Shown piece after piece: positions 48,301-59,673 of a DNA stretch of 64,000 nt. Each line of letters opens with the position of its first letter. The first letter of the stretch is position 1. The DNA is from Macrostomum hystrix. Its lineage: Eukaryota; Platyhelminthes; Macrostomidae. The stretch is taken from NCBI GenBank assembly GCA_950097015.1, contig CATNEN010000007.1:7245001-7309000 (forward strand), written 5' to 3'. A model generated the notes under the pieces. That model had not been told where the DNA came from and made no database searches. It saw nothing but the letters and a program-made list of their open reading frames with translations. A program made the translations under genes and the position numbers.

Positions 48301-51300
48301 AGCACTGTGGGGTCAGAGAGTGTGGGATGATTAGCACTGTGGGTTCAGAGAGTGTTTGGGATGGTTAGCACTGTGGGGTCAGAGAGTGTGGGATGGTTAG
48401 CACTGTGGGGTCAGAGAGTGTTTGGGATGGTTAGCACTGTGGGATCAGAGAGTGTTTGGGATGATTAGCACTGTGGGATCAGAGAGTTTGGGATGATTAG
48501 CACTGTGGGGTCAGAGAGTGTTTGGGATGATTAGCACTGTGGGGTCAGAGAGTGTTTGGGATGGCTATCACTGTGGGGTCAGAGAGTGTTTGGGATGGTT
48601 AGCACTGTGGGGTCAGAGAGTGTTTGGGATGGTTAGCACTGTGGGGTCAGAGAGTATTTGGGATGGTTAGCATTGTCGGATAAGAGAGTGTTTGGGATGG
48701 CTATCACTGTGGGGTCAGAGAGTGTTTGGGATGATTAGCACTGTGGGATCAGAGAGTTTGGGATGGTTAGCATTGTGGGATCAGAGAGTGTTTGGGATGA
48801 TTAGCACTGTGGGATCAGAGAGTGTTTGGGATGGCTATCACTGTGGGATCAGAGAGTGTTTGGGATGGTTAGCACTGTGGGGTCAGAGAGTGTGGGATGG
48901 TTAGCACTGTGGGGTCAGAGAGTGTTTGGGATGATTAGCACTGTGGGGTCAGAGAGTGTGGGATGATTAGCACTGTGGGTTCAGAGAGTGTTTGGGATGG
49001 TTAGCACTGTGGGGTCAGAGAGTGTGGGATGGTTAGCACTGTGGGGTCAGAGAGTGTTTGGGATGGTTAGCACTGTGGGATCAGAGAGTGTTTGGGATGA
49101 TTAGCACTGTGGGATCAGAGAGTTTGGGATGATTAGCACTGTGGGGTCAGAGAGTGTTTGGGATGATTAGCACTGTGGGGTCAGAGAGTGTTTGGGATGG
49201 CTATCACTGTGGGGTCAGAGAGTGTTTGGGATGGTTAGCATTGTGGGGTCAGAGAGTGTTTGGGATGGTTAGCACTGTGGGGTCAGAGAGTGTTTGGGAT
49301 GGTTAGCACTGTGGGGTCAGAGAGTATTTGGGATGGTTAGCATTGTCGGATAAGAGAGTGTTTGGGATGGCTATCACTGTGGGGTCAGAGAGTGTTTGGG
49401 ATGATTAGCACTGTGGGATCAGAGAGTTTGGGATGGTTAGCATTGTGGGATCAGAGAGTGTTTGGGATGATTAGCACTGTGGGATCAGAGAGTGTTTGGG
49501 ATGGCTATCACTGTGGGATCAGAGAGTGTTTGGGATGGTTAGCACTGTGGGGTCAGAGAGTGTTTGGGATGATTAGCACTGTGGGGTCAGAGAGTGTTTG
49601 GGATGGCTATCACTGTGGGGTCAGAGAGTGTTTGGGATGGTTAGCACTGTGGGGTCAGAGAGTGTTTGGGATGGTTAGCACTGTGGGGTCAGAGAGTGTT
49701 TGGGATGGTTAGCACTGTGGGGTCAGAGAGTGTTTGGGATGATTAGCACTGTGGGATCAGAGAGTTTGGGATGGTTAGCATTGTGGGATCAGAGAGTGTT
49801 TGGGATGATTAGCACTGTGGGGTCAGAGAGTGTTTGGGATGGTTAGCATTGTGGGGTCAGAGAGTGTGGGATGGCTATCACTGTGGGATCAGAGAGTGTT
49901 TGGGATGGTTAGCATTGTGGGATCAGAGAGTGTTTGGGATGGTTAGCACTGTGGGGTCAGAGAGTGTTTGGGATGGTTAGCACTGTGGGGTCAGAGAGTG
50001 TTTGGGATGGTTAGCATTGTGGGATCAGAGAGTGTGGGATGGTTAGCATTGTGGGATCAGAGAGTGTTTGGGATGATTAGCACTGTGGGGTCAGAGAGTG
50101 TTTGGGATGATTAGCACTGTGGGATCAGAGAGTGTTTGGGATGGTTAGCATTGTGGGATCAGAGAGTGTTTGGGATGGTTAGCATTGTGGGGTCAGAGAG
50201 TGTTTGGGATGGTTAGCACTGTGGGATCAGAGAGTGTGGGATGGTTAGCATTGTGGGATCAGAGAGTGTTTGGGATGATTAGCACTGTGGGGTCAGAGAG
50301 TGTTTGGGATGATTAGCACTGTGGGGTCAGAGAGAGTTTGGGATGGTTAGCACTGTGGGATCAGAGAGTGTTTGGGATGGTTAGCATTGTGGGGTCAGAG
50401 AGTGTTTGGGATGGTTAGCATTGTGGGATCAGAGAGTGTTTGCGATGGTTAGCACTGTGGGGTCAGAGAGTGTTTGGGATGGTTAGCACTGTGGGGTCAG
50501 AGAGTGTTTGGGATGATTAGCACTGTGGGGTCAGAGAGTGTTTGGGATGGCTATCACTGTGGGGTCAGAGAGTGTTTGGGATGGTTAGCACTGTGGGGTC
50601 AGAGAGTGTTTGGGATGGTTAGCACTGTGGGGTCAGAGAGTGTTTGGGATGGTTAGCACTGTGGGGTCAGAGAGTGTTTGGGATGATTAGCACTGTGGGA
50701 TCAGAGAGAGTTTGGGATGGTTATCACTGTGGGGTCAGAGAGTGTTTGGGATGGTTAGCATTGTGGGGTCAGAGAGTGTTTGGGATGATTAGCACTGTGG
50801 GATCAGAGAGTTTGGGATGATTAGCACTGTGGGGTCAGAGAGTGTTTGGGATGGTTAGCATTGTGGGATCAGAGAGTGTTTGGGATGGTTAGCACTGTGG
50901 GATCAGAGAGTGTTTGGGATGATTAGCACTGTGGGATCAGAGAGTTTGGGATGGTTAGCACTGTTGGATCAGAGAGTGTTTGGGATGGTTAGCATTGTGG
51001 GATCAGAGAGTGTTTGGGATGGCTATCACTGTGGGATCAGAGAGTGTTTGGGATGGCTATCACTGTGGGATCAGAGAGTGTTTGGGATGGTTAGCACTGT
51101 GGGATCAGAGAGTGTTTGGGATGGTTAGCACTGTGGGATCAGAGAGTGTTTGGGATGGCTATCACTGTGGGATCAGAGAGTGTTTGGGATGGTTAGCATT
51201 GTGGGATCAGAGAGTGTTTGGGATGATTAGCACTGTGGGATCAGAGAGTGTTTGGGATGGCTATCACTGTGGGGTCAGAGAGTGTGGGATGGTTAGCACT

Positions 51301-54300
51301 GTGGGGTCAGAGAGTGTTTGGGATGATTAGCTCTGTGGGATCAGAGAGTGTTTGGGATGGTTAGCACTGTGGGATCAGAGAGTGTTTGGGATGGTTAGCA
51401 TTGTGGGATCAGAGAGTGTTTGGGATGATTAGCACTGTGGGATCAGAGAGTGTGGGATGGCTAGCACTGTGGGGTCAGAGAGTGTGGGATGGTTAGCACT
51501 GTGGGATCAGAGAGTGTTTGGGATGGTTAGCACTGTGGGATCAGAGAGTGTTTGGGATGGTTAGCATTGTGGGATCAGAGAGTGTTTGGGATGGTTAGCA
51601 CTGTGGGGTCAGAGAGTGTTTGGGATGGTTAGCACTGTGGGGTCAGAGAGTGTTTGGGATGGTTAGCACTGTGGGGTCAGAGAGTGTGGGATGGTTAGCA
51701 CTGTGGGGTCAGAGAGTGTTTGGGATGGTTAGCACTGTGGGATCAGAGAGTGTTTGGGATGGTTAGCATTGTGGGATCAGAGAGTGTTTGGGATGATTAG
51801 CACTGTGGGATCAGAGAGTGTGGGATGGCTAGCACTGTGGGGTCAGAGAGTGTGGGATGGTTAGCACTGTGGGATCAGAGAGTGTTTGGGATGGTTAGCA
51901 CTGTGGGATCAGAGAGTGTTTGGGATGGTTAGCATTGTGGGATCAGAGAGTGTTTGGGATGGTTAGCACTGTGTGGTCAGAGAGTGTTTGGGATGGTTAG
52001 CACTGTGGGGTCGGAGAGTGTTTGGGATGGTTAGCACTGTGGGGTCAGAGAGTGTGGGATGGTTAGCACTGTGGGGTCAGAGAGTGTTTGGGATGGTTAG
52101 CACTGTGGGATCAGAGAGTGTTTGGGATGATTAGCACTGTGGGGTGAGAGAGTGTTTGGGATGGTTAGCACTGTGGGATCAGAGAGTGTTTGGGATGGTT
52201 AGCATTGTGGGATCAGAGAGTGATTGGGATGGTTAGCACTGTGGGATCAGAGAGTGTTTGGGATGGTTAGCACTGTGGGATCAGAGAGTGTTTGGGATGG
52301 TTAGCACTGTGGGATCAGAGAGTGTTTGGGATGGTTAGCATTGTGGGATCAGAGAGTGATTGGGATGGTTAGCACTGTGGGATCAGAGAGTGTTTGGGAT
52401 GGTTAGCATTGTGGGATCAGAGAGTGATTGGGATGGTTAGCACTGTGGGATCAGAGAGTTTGGGATGATGGGGACTGTGGGATCAGAGAGTGATTGGGAT
52501 GGTTAGCACTGTGGGATCAGAGAGTGTGTGGGATGTAAAATGATTTTAATTCCTACGCAAATATATTAAGCTTCTGTTCTGTATTGAGTTCTGAGCCTCT
52601 TTATCCTGCTCAGTATTTTTTGCTGTCATACGCCTGATATGAAGCCACCGGCCTCCCAGTACCAGCTCCCTCCTTTGTTAGGAAGCTTGCCACTGCTCAG
52701 TCTACTATTTTGAGCAATCACTGCTCAAAAGGAAATGATGCAGGAAGTTGTCCATAGGCTCAGAGCACAGGCTGAGAGCAAGCTGAGCTGGCAGAGCTCC
52801 TTGGGGCTGCCATCTCCAGCAATGTCCGCGACTTTACCATCTACTCGTGAAATTCCCTTATGGCTGCTCTGCCTGGTAGTGATGACTGCGCTGCAGTTAC
52901 TTTTGTGATTTCTAAAGCAATGCCCGCTTGCCACTGAATGTGGAGTGCAGCTCAGGGCCTGAGACAGGGACTGGGATTTGAGGCTTAGACATGAAACTGG
53001 GATATGAGACTCGGATATGAGACTCGGATATGAGTCTGGGATAGGAGTCTGGGATAGGAGTCTGGGTGGGATATGAGACTGGGTGGGATATGAGACTGGG
53101 TGGGATATGAGACTGGGGTATGAGACTCGGATATGAGTCTGGGATATGAGTCTGGGTGGGATATGAGTCTGGGTGGGATATGAGACTGGGGTATGAGACT
53201 CGGATATGAGTCTGGGATATGAGTCTGGGTGGGATATGAGACTGGGTGGGATATGAGTCTGGGTGGGATATGAGTCTGGGTGGGATATGAGACTGGGTGG
53301 GATATGAGACTGGGTGGGATATGAGTCTGGGTGGGATATGAGTCTGGGTGGGATATGAGACTGGGTGGGATATGAGACTGGGTGGGATATGAGTCTGGGT
53401 GGGATATGAGACTGGGTGGGATATGAGTCTGGGTGGGATATGAGTCTGGGTGGGATATGAGACTGGGTGGGATATGAGTCTGGGTGGGATATGAGTCTGG
53501 GTGGGATATGAGACTGGGTGGGATATGAGTCTGGGTGGGATATGAGACTGGGTGGGATATGAGTCTGGGTGGGATATGAGACTCGGATATGAGTCTGGGA
53601 TATGAGTCTGGGTGGGATATGAGACTGGGGTATGAGACTCGGATATGAGTCTGGGATATGAGTCTGGGTGGGATATGAGACTGGGTGGGATATGAGTCTG
53701 GGTGGGATATGAGTCTGGGTGGGATATGAGACTGGGTGGGATATGAGTCTGGGTGGGATATGAGACTCGGATATGAGTCTGGGATATGAGTCTGGGTGGG
53801 ATATGAGACTGGGAGATGAGACTGGGATATGAGACTGGGATATGAGTCTGGGTGGGATATGAGACTGGGATATGAGACTGGGTGGGATATGAGTCTGGGT
53901 GGGATATGAGACTGGGTGGGATATGAGACTGGTTGGGATATGAGTCTGGGTGGGATATGAGACTCGGATATGAGTCTGGGATATGAGTCTGGGTGGGATA
54001 TGAGACTCGGATATGAGACTCGGATATGAGTCTGGGATAGGAGTCTGGGTGGGATATGAGACTGGGATATGAGACTCGGATATGAGTCTGGGATAGGAGT
54101 CTGGGATATGAGACTGGGATATGAGACTGGGATATGAGTCTGGGTGGGATATGAGACTGGGATATGAGACTCGGATATGAGTCTGGGATATGAGTCTGGG
54201 TGGGATATGAGACTGGGTGGGATATGAGTCTGGGTGGGATATGAGACTCGGATATGAGTCTGGGATATGAGTCTGGGTGGGATATGAGACTGGGATATGA

Positions 54301-55662
54301 GACTGGGATATGAGACTGGGATATGAGTCTGGGTGGGATATGAGACTGGGATATGAGACTGGGTGGGATATGAGACTCGGATATGAGTCTGGGATATGAG
54401 TCTGGGTGGGATATGAGACTGGGATGTGAGACTGGGATATGAGACTGGGATATGAGTCTGGGTGGGATATGAGACTGGGATATGAGACTGGGTGGGATAT
54501 GAGACTGGGTGGGATATGAGACTGGGTGGGATATGAGACTGGGTGGGATATGAGTCTGGGTGGGATATGAGACTCGGATATGAGTCTGGGATAGGAGTCT
54601 GGGATATGAGACTGGGATATGAGACTGGGATATGAGTCTGGGTGGGATATGAGACTGGGATATGAGACTCGGATATGAATCTGGGATATGAGTCTGGGTG
54701 GGATATGAGACTGGGTGGGATATGAGTCTGGGTGGGATATGAGACTCGGATATGAGTCTGGGATATGAGTCTGGGTGGGATATGAGACTGGGATATGAGA
54801 CTCGGATATGAGACTGGGATATGAGACTGGGATATGAGACTGGGATATGAGACTGGGATATGAGACTGGGATATGAGACTGAGATATGAGACTGGGATAT
54901 GAGACTGAGACTGGAACTGGGATATGAGACTGAGATATGAGACTGGGATATGAGACTGGGATATGAGACTGAGACTGGAACTGGGATATGAGACTGAGAT
55001 ATGAGACTGGGATTTGAGACTGGGATATGAGACTGGGATATGAGACTGAGATATGAGACTGGGATATGAGACTGGGATATGAGACTGGGATATGAGACTG
55101 GGATATGAGACTGGGATATGAGACTGGGATATGAGACTGGGATATGAGACTGAGATATGAGACTGGGATATGAGACTGAGACTGGAACTGGGATATGAGA
55201 CTGAGATATGAGACTGGGATATGAGACTGGGATATGAGACTGAGACTGGAACTGGGATATGAGACTGAGATATGAGACTGGGATTTGAGACTGGGATATG
55301 AGACTGGGATATGAGACTGAGATATGAGACTGGGATATGAGACTGGGATATGAGACTGGGATATGAGACTGGGATATGAGACTGGGATATGAGACTGGGA
55401 TATGAGACTGGGATTATGAGACTGGGATATGAGACTGGGATATGAGACTGGGATATGAGACCGGTGGTACCGGTGTGAGCAGGCACACTGGCTCACCAAC
55501 AGTGGTGAGCAGCATGTTGTCCAGGAACAGCGCAATGAACACGATGAGCAGGATGAGTTTCCTGGAGTTGCGCATGCCGGTCATGTTGTCGAATGCATTC
55601 TGGGCCCGCTCCAGGCAGCCCAGCTTTGTCTCCTTGCCGTCCTGGAAATCGCTGTAGCCCAT
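36305..55662 (-). CDS. VMAT: Vesicular monoamine transporter (SLC18 family, MFS)
   Basis: Ten coding exons on the minus strand: 55662-55497, 41658-41146, 40938-40855, exon 4 (40397-40305 or 39766-39674), 38513-38424, 38121-37845, 37515-37464, 37352-37169, 36745-36612, 36523-36305. All phases match, giving 603 aa (about 515 is usual). A proton antiporter loading monoamines into vesicles. Conserved VMAT landmarks: FLDNMLLT in TM1 (Asp48), FAAKS in TM2 (Lys190), ARAIQGIGS in TM4 (Arg241), NMGIAMLEP (Glu363), GMVDSS (Asp450) and YAIAD (Asp477), with [18 protein letters not shown]. These fit VMAT rather than VAChT. The TM1-TM2 lumenal loop is long (about 110 aa), with four N-glycosylation sequons and a Gly-rich insert. 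The last exon is a Pro/Ala-rich cytosolic tail of 72 aa with no match I recognise. The start is the first ATG in the exon (55662); the frame stays open upstream. Intron 1 is about 13.8 kb of minisatellites. Confidence 0.9.
36850..37075. repeat. 17-bp minisatellite in VMAT intron 8
   Basis: Diverged copies of CACCTCACTCCCGCAAC between exons 8 and 9 of VMAT. On the + strand it is CT-rich, opposite in orientation to the related arrays at 37570, 38190 and 40400. Confidence 0.88.
37570..37805. repeat. 18-bp minisatellite in VMAT intron 6
   Basis: About 12 copies of GGTTGCATGGAGTGAGGT. The reverse complement of this unit (core CACCTCACTCC-ATG-CAAC) matches the array at 36850-37075 apart from CG versus ATG in the middle. 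It ends about 40 bp from the exon 6 donor. Confidence 0.94.
37839..37844 (-). other. VMAT: GC-AG splice donor of VMAT intron 6
   Basis: The exon ends GGCAG and the intron begins GCAAGT, the standard context for rare GC-AG introns. Only this junction keeps phase 2 into the next exon, giving IGR-WLSAG, which matches the family. No GT nearby preserves the frame. Confidence 0.75.
38190..38365. repeat. 18-bp minisatellite in VMAT intron 5
   Basis: About 9 copies of GTTGTCGAGCGGAGTGGG or a GTGAG-ending variant. It shares GGAGTGAGGT with the arrays at 37570 and 40400. Confidence 0.92.
38862..39665. repeat. CTGTCTGTCC-GAGTG minisatellite in VMAT intron after exon 4b
   Basis: About 50 units of 12-17 bp built from GAGTGTCTGTCTGTCC. 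It starts within a few bases of the exon 4b donor; the donor itself runs into GACAGACAGACAGACAGG. A ~120-bp block containing CTGCCATGAGTG recurs near 39095 and 39210. Confidence 0.94.
39674..39766 (-). CDS. VMAT: VMAT exon 4, copy b
   Basis: 93 nt, the same length and phase as copy a. Encodes [19 protein letters not shown] then [11 protein letters not shown]. The acceptor is TTCAATTCAG and the donor is strong (CTTG|GTGAGA). The protein is closer to vertebrate VMAT at its end (GGLAMGVL). It lies 538 bp downstream of copy a in the transcript. Including both copies would keep the frame but duplicate a membrane-loop-membrane segment, so exclusive use is more plausible. Confidence 0.75.
40305..40397 (-). 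CDS. VMAT: VMAT exon 4, copy a
   Basis: 93 nt, phase 1 to phase 1. Encodes [19 protein letters not shown] then [11 protein letters not shown], the end of TM4, the cytosolic 4-5 loop and the start of TM5. The acceptor (CCGAAG) follows a CT-rich stretch made of an 18-bp array. The donor is weak (ATGG|GTGCTG). It closes in phase with the exons at 40938-40855 and 38513-38424. Copy b at 39674-39766 encodes the same segment, so the two are probably alternatives. Confidence 0.75.
40402..40560. repeat. 18-bp minisatellite abutting VMAT exon 4a acceptor
   Basis: About 8 copies of GGTTGGCGAGCGGAGTGA-type units, starting about 6 bp from the acceptor. On the sense strand the units are CT-rich and thus supply the polypyrimidine tract of that exon. 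Confidence 0.9.
41642..52540. repeat. 34-bp minisatellite array, about 10.9 kb, VMAT intron 1
   Basis: Roughly 320 tandem units of 34 bp (32-bp variants lack two T). Core on + strand: TCAGAGAGTGTTTGGGATGG then TTAGCACTGTGGGA. The left edge overlaps exon 2: 26 of 31 bases of the junction region (about 41643-41673) match a unit. On the sense (minus) strand each unit reads TGCTAACCATCCC, then a pyrimidine-rich stretch, then GATCCCACAG, which looks like a branch point plus acceptor. Block duplications are visible (about 2190 bp, 670 bp and 367 bp). Confidence 0.97.
52541..52984. other. Unique spacer between two arrays in VMAT intron 1
   Basis: About 440 bp of non-repetitive sequence. No exon was supported in it. 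Confidence 0.5.
52985..55465. repeat. 13/17-bp minisatellite array, about 2.5 kb, VMAT intron 1
   Basis: Units CTGGGATATGAGA (13 bp) and CTGGGTGGGATATGAGA (17 bp) in mixed order; GAGTCT and GACTCGG variants occur. On the sense strand it is pyrimidine-rich and stop-free in more than one frame, producing long artificial Ser/Pro/Ile frames. It ends about 32 bp from the exon 1 donor at 55496. Confidence 0.96.
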
Positions 55663-56890
55663 GCTCTCTGCGCGGGGCGGCACTGGCGAGCGGAGGTGGG
55701 GTGGCTGCAGCCTTTGTTTCTAAGAAAAGTGTTCACTTTTTGAGTCCTAACTTATTTTTTCTATAAGCTTTTTATGAGAAGACACAAAGAGTTTTGAAGA
55801 CTCTACGAGAACTAACATGGTGGTCTTTCGTCTTGGCGATGCATTTTTCACAGCATTTTCACTGAAAATAAAAGTTCATCTATTTCATTATTTCGATACA
55901 TATCGGCTATTTGCTCGACCGGCAGCCATATGTTAAGAATGGGCTTTGGAATCCTCTCGAGATTCCATATTACTTGCAGCCATTGATTAACAATGGGTCC
56001 TATTCTCTCCATCTCATTCTCTCTATATGTTGATATGAATCTCTATCTCCCTATTTTCAAAACTCTTTGGTCCAAGCCTCTCCATCTCTCCCTACCTATT
56101 GTAGTGTCTGAGTCACGGACCCAGCAGCGGTGCCCGACATCCGCTGTACAAGACCAGCTCGGCTTTCGTTAAATACACACACACACACTCACACACACAC
56201 ACACACACTTCTCACGCAACATTCTCAGCGACCGGTGCCGCATCCGGCCCGGCCGGAGGACCAAATCCGGCATCCGTCATTGCCAAGTCATGCGACGCCG
56301 CACTGTGGCGCTGGGCCAAGAAGAAAACATTATTTTTTTTTAAATCGCGTCTCACAAAGGCGGGGGGAGAGGCCGATGTCTTCAAATTTCAAAGCAGAAT
56401 GAAAGAAACACTCGCAGTCTCCAGGCGGACAGTCATGCGCGGCTTCCTGAGGTCTCGGCCGAGTTTGCCCGGAAGCCACAGAGCCCCGTTCGATATTTTT
56501 GCTTGCCCCTGGATTTTTCAACGCTTCAGAAATCAGAAAATAAAATCGAGTCAAATCAGCTTCTCAGGGGGTGGGGGGTTGTTAGCCAACTTTGGCCCGC
56601 GGCGCCAGTCTGCTGAAATCTAGCTGGGATCAGGGACTCGAGTCTTGGGAGAATGAAGCTGAAGTGGTTCAGCAATAACCCGCCATCAGATGTCAGGGCC
56701 ACGCTGGGCTGTCTGCAGTTCTGTCAGTTCCAGGCTTTTCCTCCTTCACTTCCCTATTTGGAATAGGGGAATTTCAGACGCGGACCGGACCCGACGCCGT
56801 CGATGCATCGCAGCAATGCCTATGCACAGCCAAGTTTCGGGTTGTCAAATTTGGCACCGAGTGTAATTGCCAGCGTCAACTGTGAAGTCA
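55663..56890. other. VMAT 5' region and intergenic sequence
   Basis: Probable VMAT 5' UTR and promoter on the minus strand, with no clear TATA box assigned. A (CA)n microsatellite lies at about 56174-56208. Open frames near 56330-56623 have no recognised product. Confidence 0.4.
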
Positions 56891-56892
56891 AA

Positions 56893-57150
56893 GTCAAGGG
56901 AGAGTTAAGCGGCAGAGCGGTCTAACGCGTTTGCCTCTCGCACCGAGGTCCCTGAGTTCGATTCCGCGGCGAGGCCACATTCATTTGGGGCGCAGCCGCG
57001 AGTCAGAGCAGAAATTCAGGGCAGATGTACACACCTGTGTGAGCGTGTGCCTGTGTACAGTATCTGTGTGCGTGTGTGCTCAGGAGTCAGCGAATGGCCA
57101 GAATTGCCTCCTCGCAGGCCAAATATAACAGATATTATTATTATCAATCT
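56893..57150 (+). mobile_element. tRNA-derived SINE-like element
   Basis: The head (about 56905-56975) has an A-box-like GGCAGAGCGGTCTAACGC, an anticodon-type stem-loop (GCCTC-TCGCACC-GAGGT) and a B box (GAGTTCGATTCC). A body with CTGTGTGAGCGTGTGCC follows, ending in a short ATTATTATTAT tail. The T-arm and acceptor stem do not pair properly, so this is not a functional tRNA but fits a tRNA-derived SINE with internal Pol III promoter boxes. No confident target-site duplication was found. Confidence 0.55.
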
Positions 57151-58503
57151 AGTGTCAAGTGTAATCCAAAGAAGGTTGCCAAACAGTTGTACGCAAACTT
57201 TGGAAGCGGCTCTGCCACTGGCTGTTCACCATCTGGCCCAGCTGTACTGGGTGTCATTGCTATACATCTTTTATCTGTCAAGACTGTGATGAAGCGGGAC
57301 CGGAGGGAAATTTAGTAAAAATAGCTAGTACCTAGCCCTGTTGTACAGCAGTTCAGTCCATGGACTGGGCCGCCACAGCCACTAAAATACCTTCCCCCAA
57401 CTAATGCTAGAACGAACTTTTCAGCTGGGTATCCTGAAGCATTAGAGAATTAATTGTATCTTGTAGATCTTGAGATTCGAACCCACGTCCCTTTGTAGAC
57501 AAGGTAGTGATTTTAAGTTAAAATGTTTCCCCCATTTTTGTGATCCTAACAAAGCACAGAACCAATTACAAACCAACACTCAGGTGAGCACAAACCAGTG
57601 AACAGGGCAGAAGAAGTTTACCTTATGATTGCCTGAACTGCCTTTTGTTCAAAGAAAATGTCCGGAATGTTTTTGCAATGCAGTTAACAGATTCGTCCTC
57701 GGTATTAAAGACCAAAAATATTCAGCAGCAGCAGCAGCAGCTGAAGCGCTTATCTTCTCGTTAATAGCTGGCTGAAGAAACTGTGGGAGTGGGGGCTGTG
57801 GTGAGGCCGGACCAATCCGCGGACACTTAATCCCAGCGGCGGCGCGGGAATGAAGGGATTAGGGAAGCAATTTTCTTGGAAGCGACAGCAGAAGCAGCAG
57901 CAGCTCCATGGGCGTTGAGCTTCTTCTCTGTGGAGACGTTGAGAAATCAACGGAGCCGCTAGCCGAGACAAAGAGAGTGATAATTGGCGCCCAAGAAATT
58001 GAAGGCTCAGGGCGGCTTTGAGTTTGGTTCTATTTTTACAGCATCGGGTCCTGCATGGCTGGCAGGCTGCCGACAGTTGCATATAGATTGGCTCAAAGTA
58101 GTTTAGCTTGTTGCGGTTCGGCTGAATCGAATTCAGCTTGGCCGGATAATTGAAAGGTGACAAAGTTGTTGACCCGAATAATGGAAATAATGCTAGTCCT
58201 CATGGATGAGTGGAAATATTGTTACAATGCCATGCAACATCTGCAATGTCGCGCCTGCATTTTATCCATGCGACACCGGTTGTAGCCAAGCAACAGAATC
58301 TTCATTGAAGCAATTTATATGATCGAAACAGCCCGCAAGGCTCAGTCAATCTATATTTCTGTCGTATCGAACGCAACTTCAAGGACAATAAGCTAGGCGG
58401 TCCATTGGGGGAACTCAGTACAGGTGTGGAACTACAGCCGGGCCCAGGAAAAAAACTTAATAAAAGCGGCGGCTTGAACTGCATGTGCTTGTTAAATATA
58501 TGC
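57151..58503. other. Intergenic sequence, no gene seen
   Basis: Includes a CAG run near 57725-57740 and a GGGTTCGAATC box-like string on the minus strand near 57480. No gene was supported. Confidence 0.4.
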
Positions 58504-58509
58504 TTTATT
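58504..58509 (-). terminator. Candidate poly(A) signal of the 58.7-kb gene
   Basis: AATAAA on the minus strand, about 235 nt after the stop codon of the exon ending at 58745. Confidence 0.45.
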
Positions 58510-58744
58510 ACAATATCACTTATAAATTCTACTTGTCATCTGCGGGGCGGCCGGTTGCTGAGGGAGTCTGGCTGCCTGTCAAAAGCCTTCGTAACTGAAT
58601 GGCATTTTACTGAGTGTACATCAACTATTCGTTATTATTTGAGAGAAAACCACAGCACTCCACAGACAATGCAGGTTAAGGACTAAATGAAAAGTACAGC
58701 TTTACAGGCAATTGTGAATTGGGATTTCAAAGCTTCTCGACGGC

Positions 58745-59616
58745 CTAATTCTCATACAGCAGCTTCTTCTCCCAGTCGGAGCGCCGCTGGTCAGTGCCGG
58801 CCGCGAGCCGCTTCTGCCGACTGCCGGCAATCAGCTGGCGCAACGCCTGCCGGTAGCGGTCCGGGATGTGCGCTTGGTTGCACTGTACAAGCAGCAGAGA
58901 ATCCGGCGACTCCGTCGCCGCGATGGTAGCGGCGGTCGCGATGCCATCGTCCATAGCCGCTTGGAGATCGTCGCCCGCTGACGGATGCAACGTCCGCAGC
59001 ATGTCGCTTAGGCGTTGCATCATTTGCTCCACCACGGCCTTGCTGTTTGCGGAGTCAGCCGGGGTTCCTTGTTGGCTGAGTAGGACCTTCTGTTTCACCG
59101 CCTGCCGGCGGCACTGCTTCACGCCATTCGTCTTCTTTGACGCCGCCGCTGCTGTCGCTCCCGCAACGGCGACCGATGGAATCGCCAGCAGGGTGTGCGC
59201 TGTTTTCGATGTCGCCGTGTCGCCGACATCCACGACTGAAGCGGGCATCGCCTCCTGCTGAATCCGCTGCCAGTTCGGATTACTTTTCGCTGACTGTGTC
59301 GACGATGGCACCGCTGGAGGCTTGGATTGTTCGAATTTTCTGCGCCGAACATTGCTCTGCGACGCCAGCTCGACTGTCGACGTCTCGTAGGTGCTCAAAT
59401 CTTCGCTCGGCTGGTCGGCCGACGATGACGCCGATGAGATGGCGATGGCCACTTCCAGAACGGCATCGAATTCCTCCGGCGGGCAGCTGGAGTGGCGCAG
59501 CAGCTGCCTGCGCTTCACGAACAGCCCCTTCCTTCGTAGCAGGCCCGACTGCTTGCGGTTCCGCATGGCGTAGTATAACGCTGTTTGGCCAGCTGGGCTG
59601 CTTGCACATCTACGAG
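58745..59616 (-). CDS. Last exon of an unidentified protein with an ankyrin-like motif
   Basis: An open frame on the minus strand ends with TAA at 58745. The first ATG is at 59566, giving 273 aa, but coding sequence probably extends upstream to an acceptor TATAATTAG|CT (exon from 59616), because the extra in-frame residues read SSPAGQTALYYAMRNRK, which resembles the helix-turn of an ankyrin repeat. An in-frame stop lies just beyond, which supports a splice junction. The rest is basic at the start (LLRRKGLFVKRRQLLR), then Ser/Ala-rich and low in structure, with a helical, moderately conserved-looking end (DRYRQALRQLIAG, then KKLLYEN). I do not recognise the family and assign no function. The upstream exons must lie to the right, beyond the foldback elements. 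Confidence 0.6.
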
Positions 59617-59673
59617 CTAATTATAATTTAAGAAACCCAGCAGTCTTGTTTGTCACTTCTCTGTAGCGGTTTT

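Noticed and set aside
43264..51330. Many short frames repeating [17 protein letters not shown] peptides
   Set aside because: Translations of the 34-bp array on the strand opposite to the VMAT gene; no independent support.
52725..55535. Open frames of 833 and 936 codons on the minus strand, Ser/Pro/Ile/His-rich
   Set aside because: They are translations of the 13/17-bp array, open in more than one frame, lie inside VMAT intron 1, and lack any non-repeat domain. The long frame reflects a stop-free repeat unit.
56905..56975. Functional tRNA gene
   Set aside because: The T-arm and acceptor stem do not pair and a non-tRNA body follows; a SINE head is more likely.
57076..57315. 79-codon frame with non-simple composition
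   Set aside because: Starts inside the SINE-like body, no recognised family, no splice sites matched to it.
57465..57500. B-box-like GGGTTCGAATC on the minus strand
   Set aside because: No matching A box or cloverleaf could be drawn around it.
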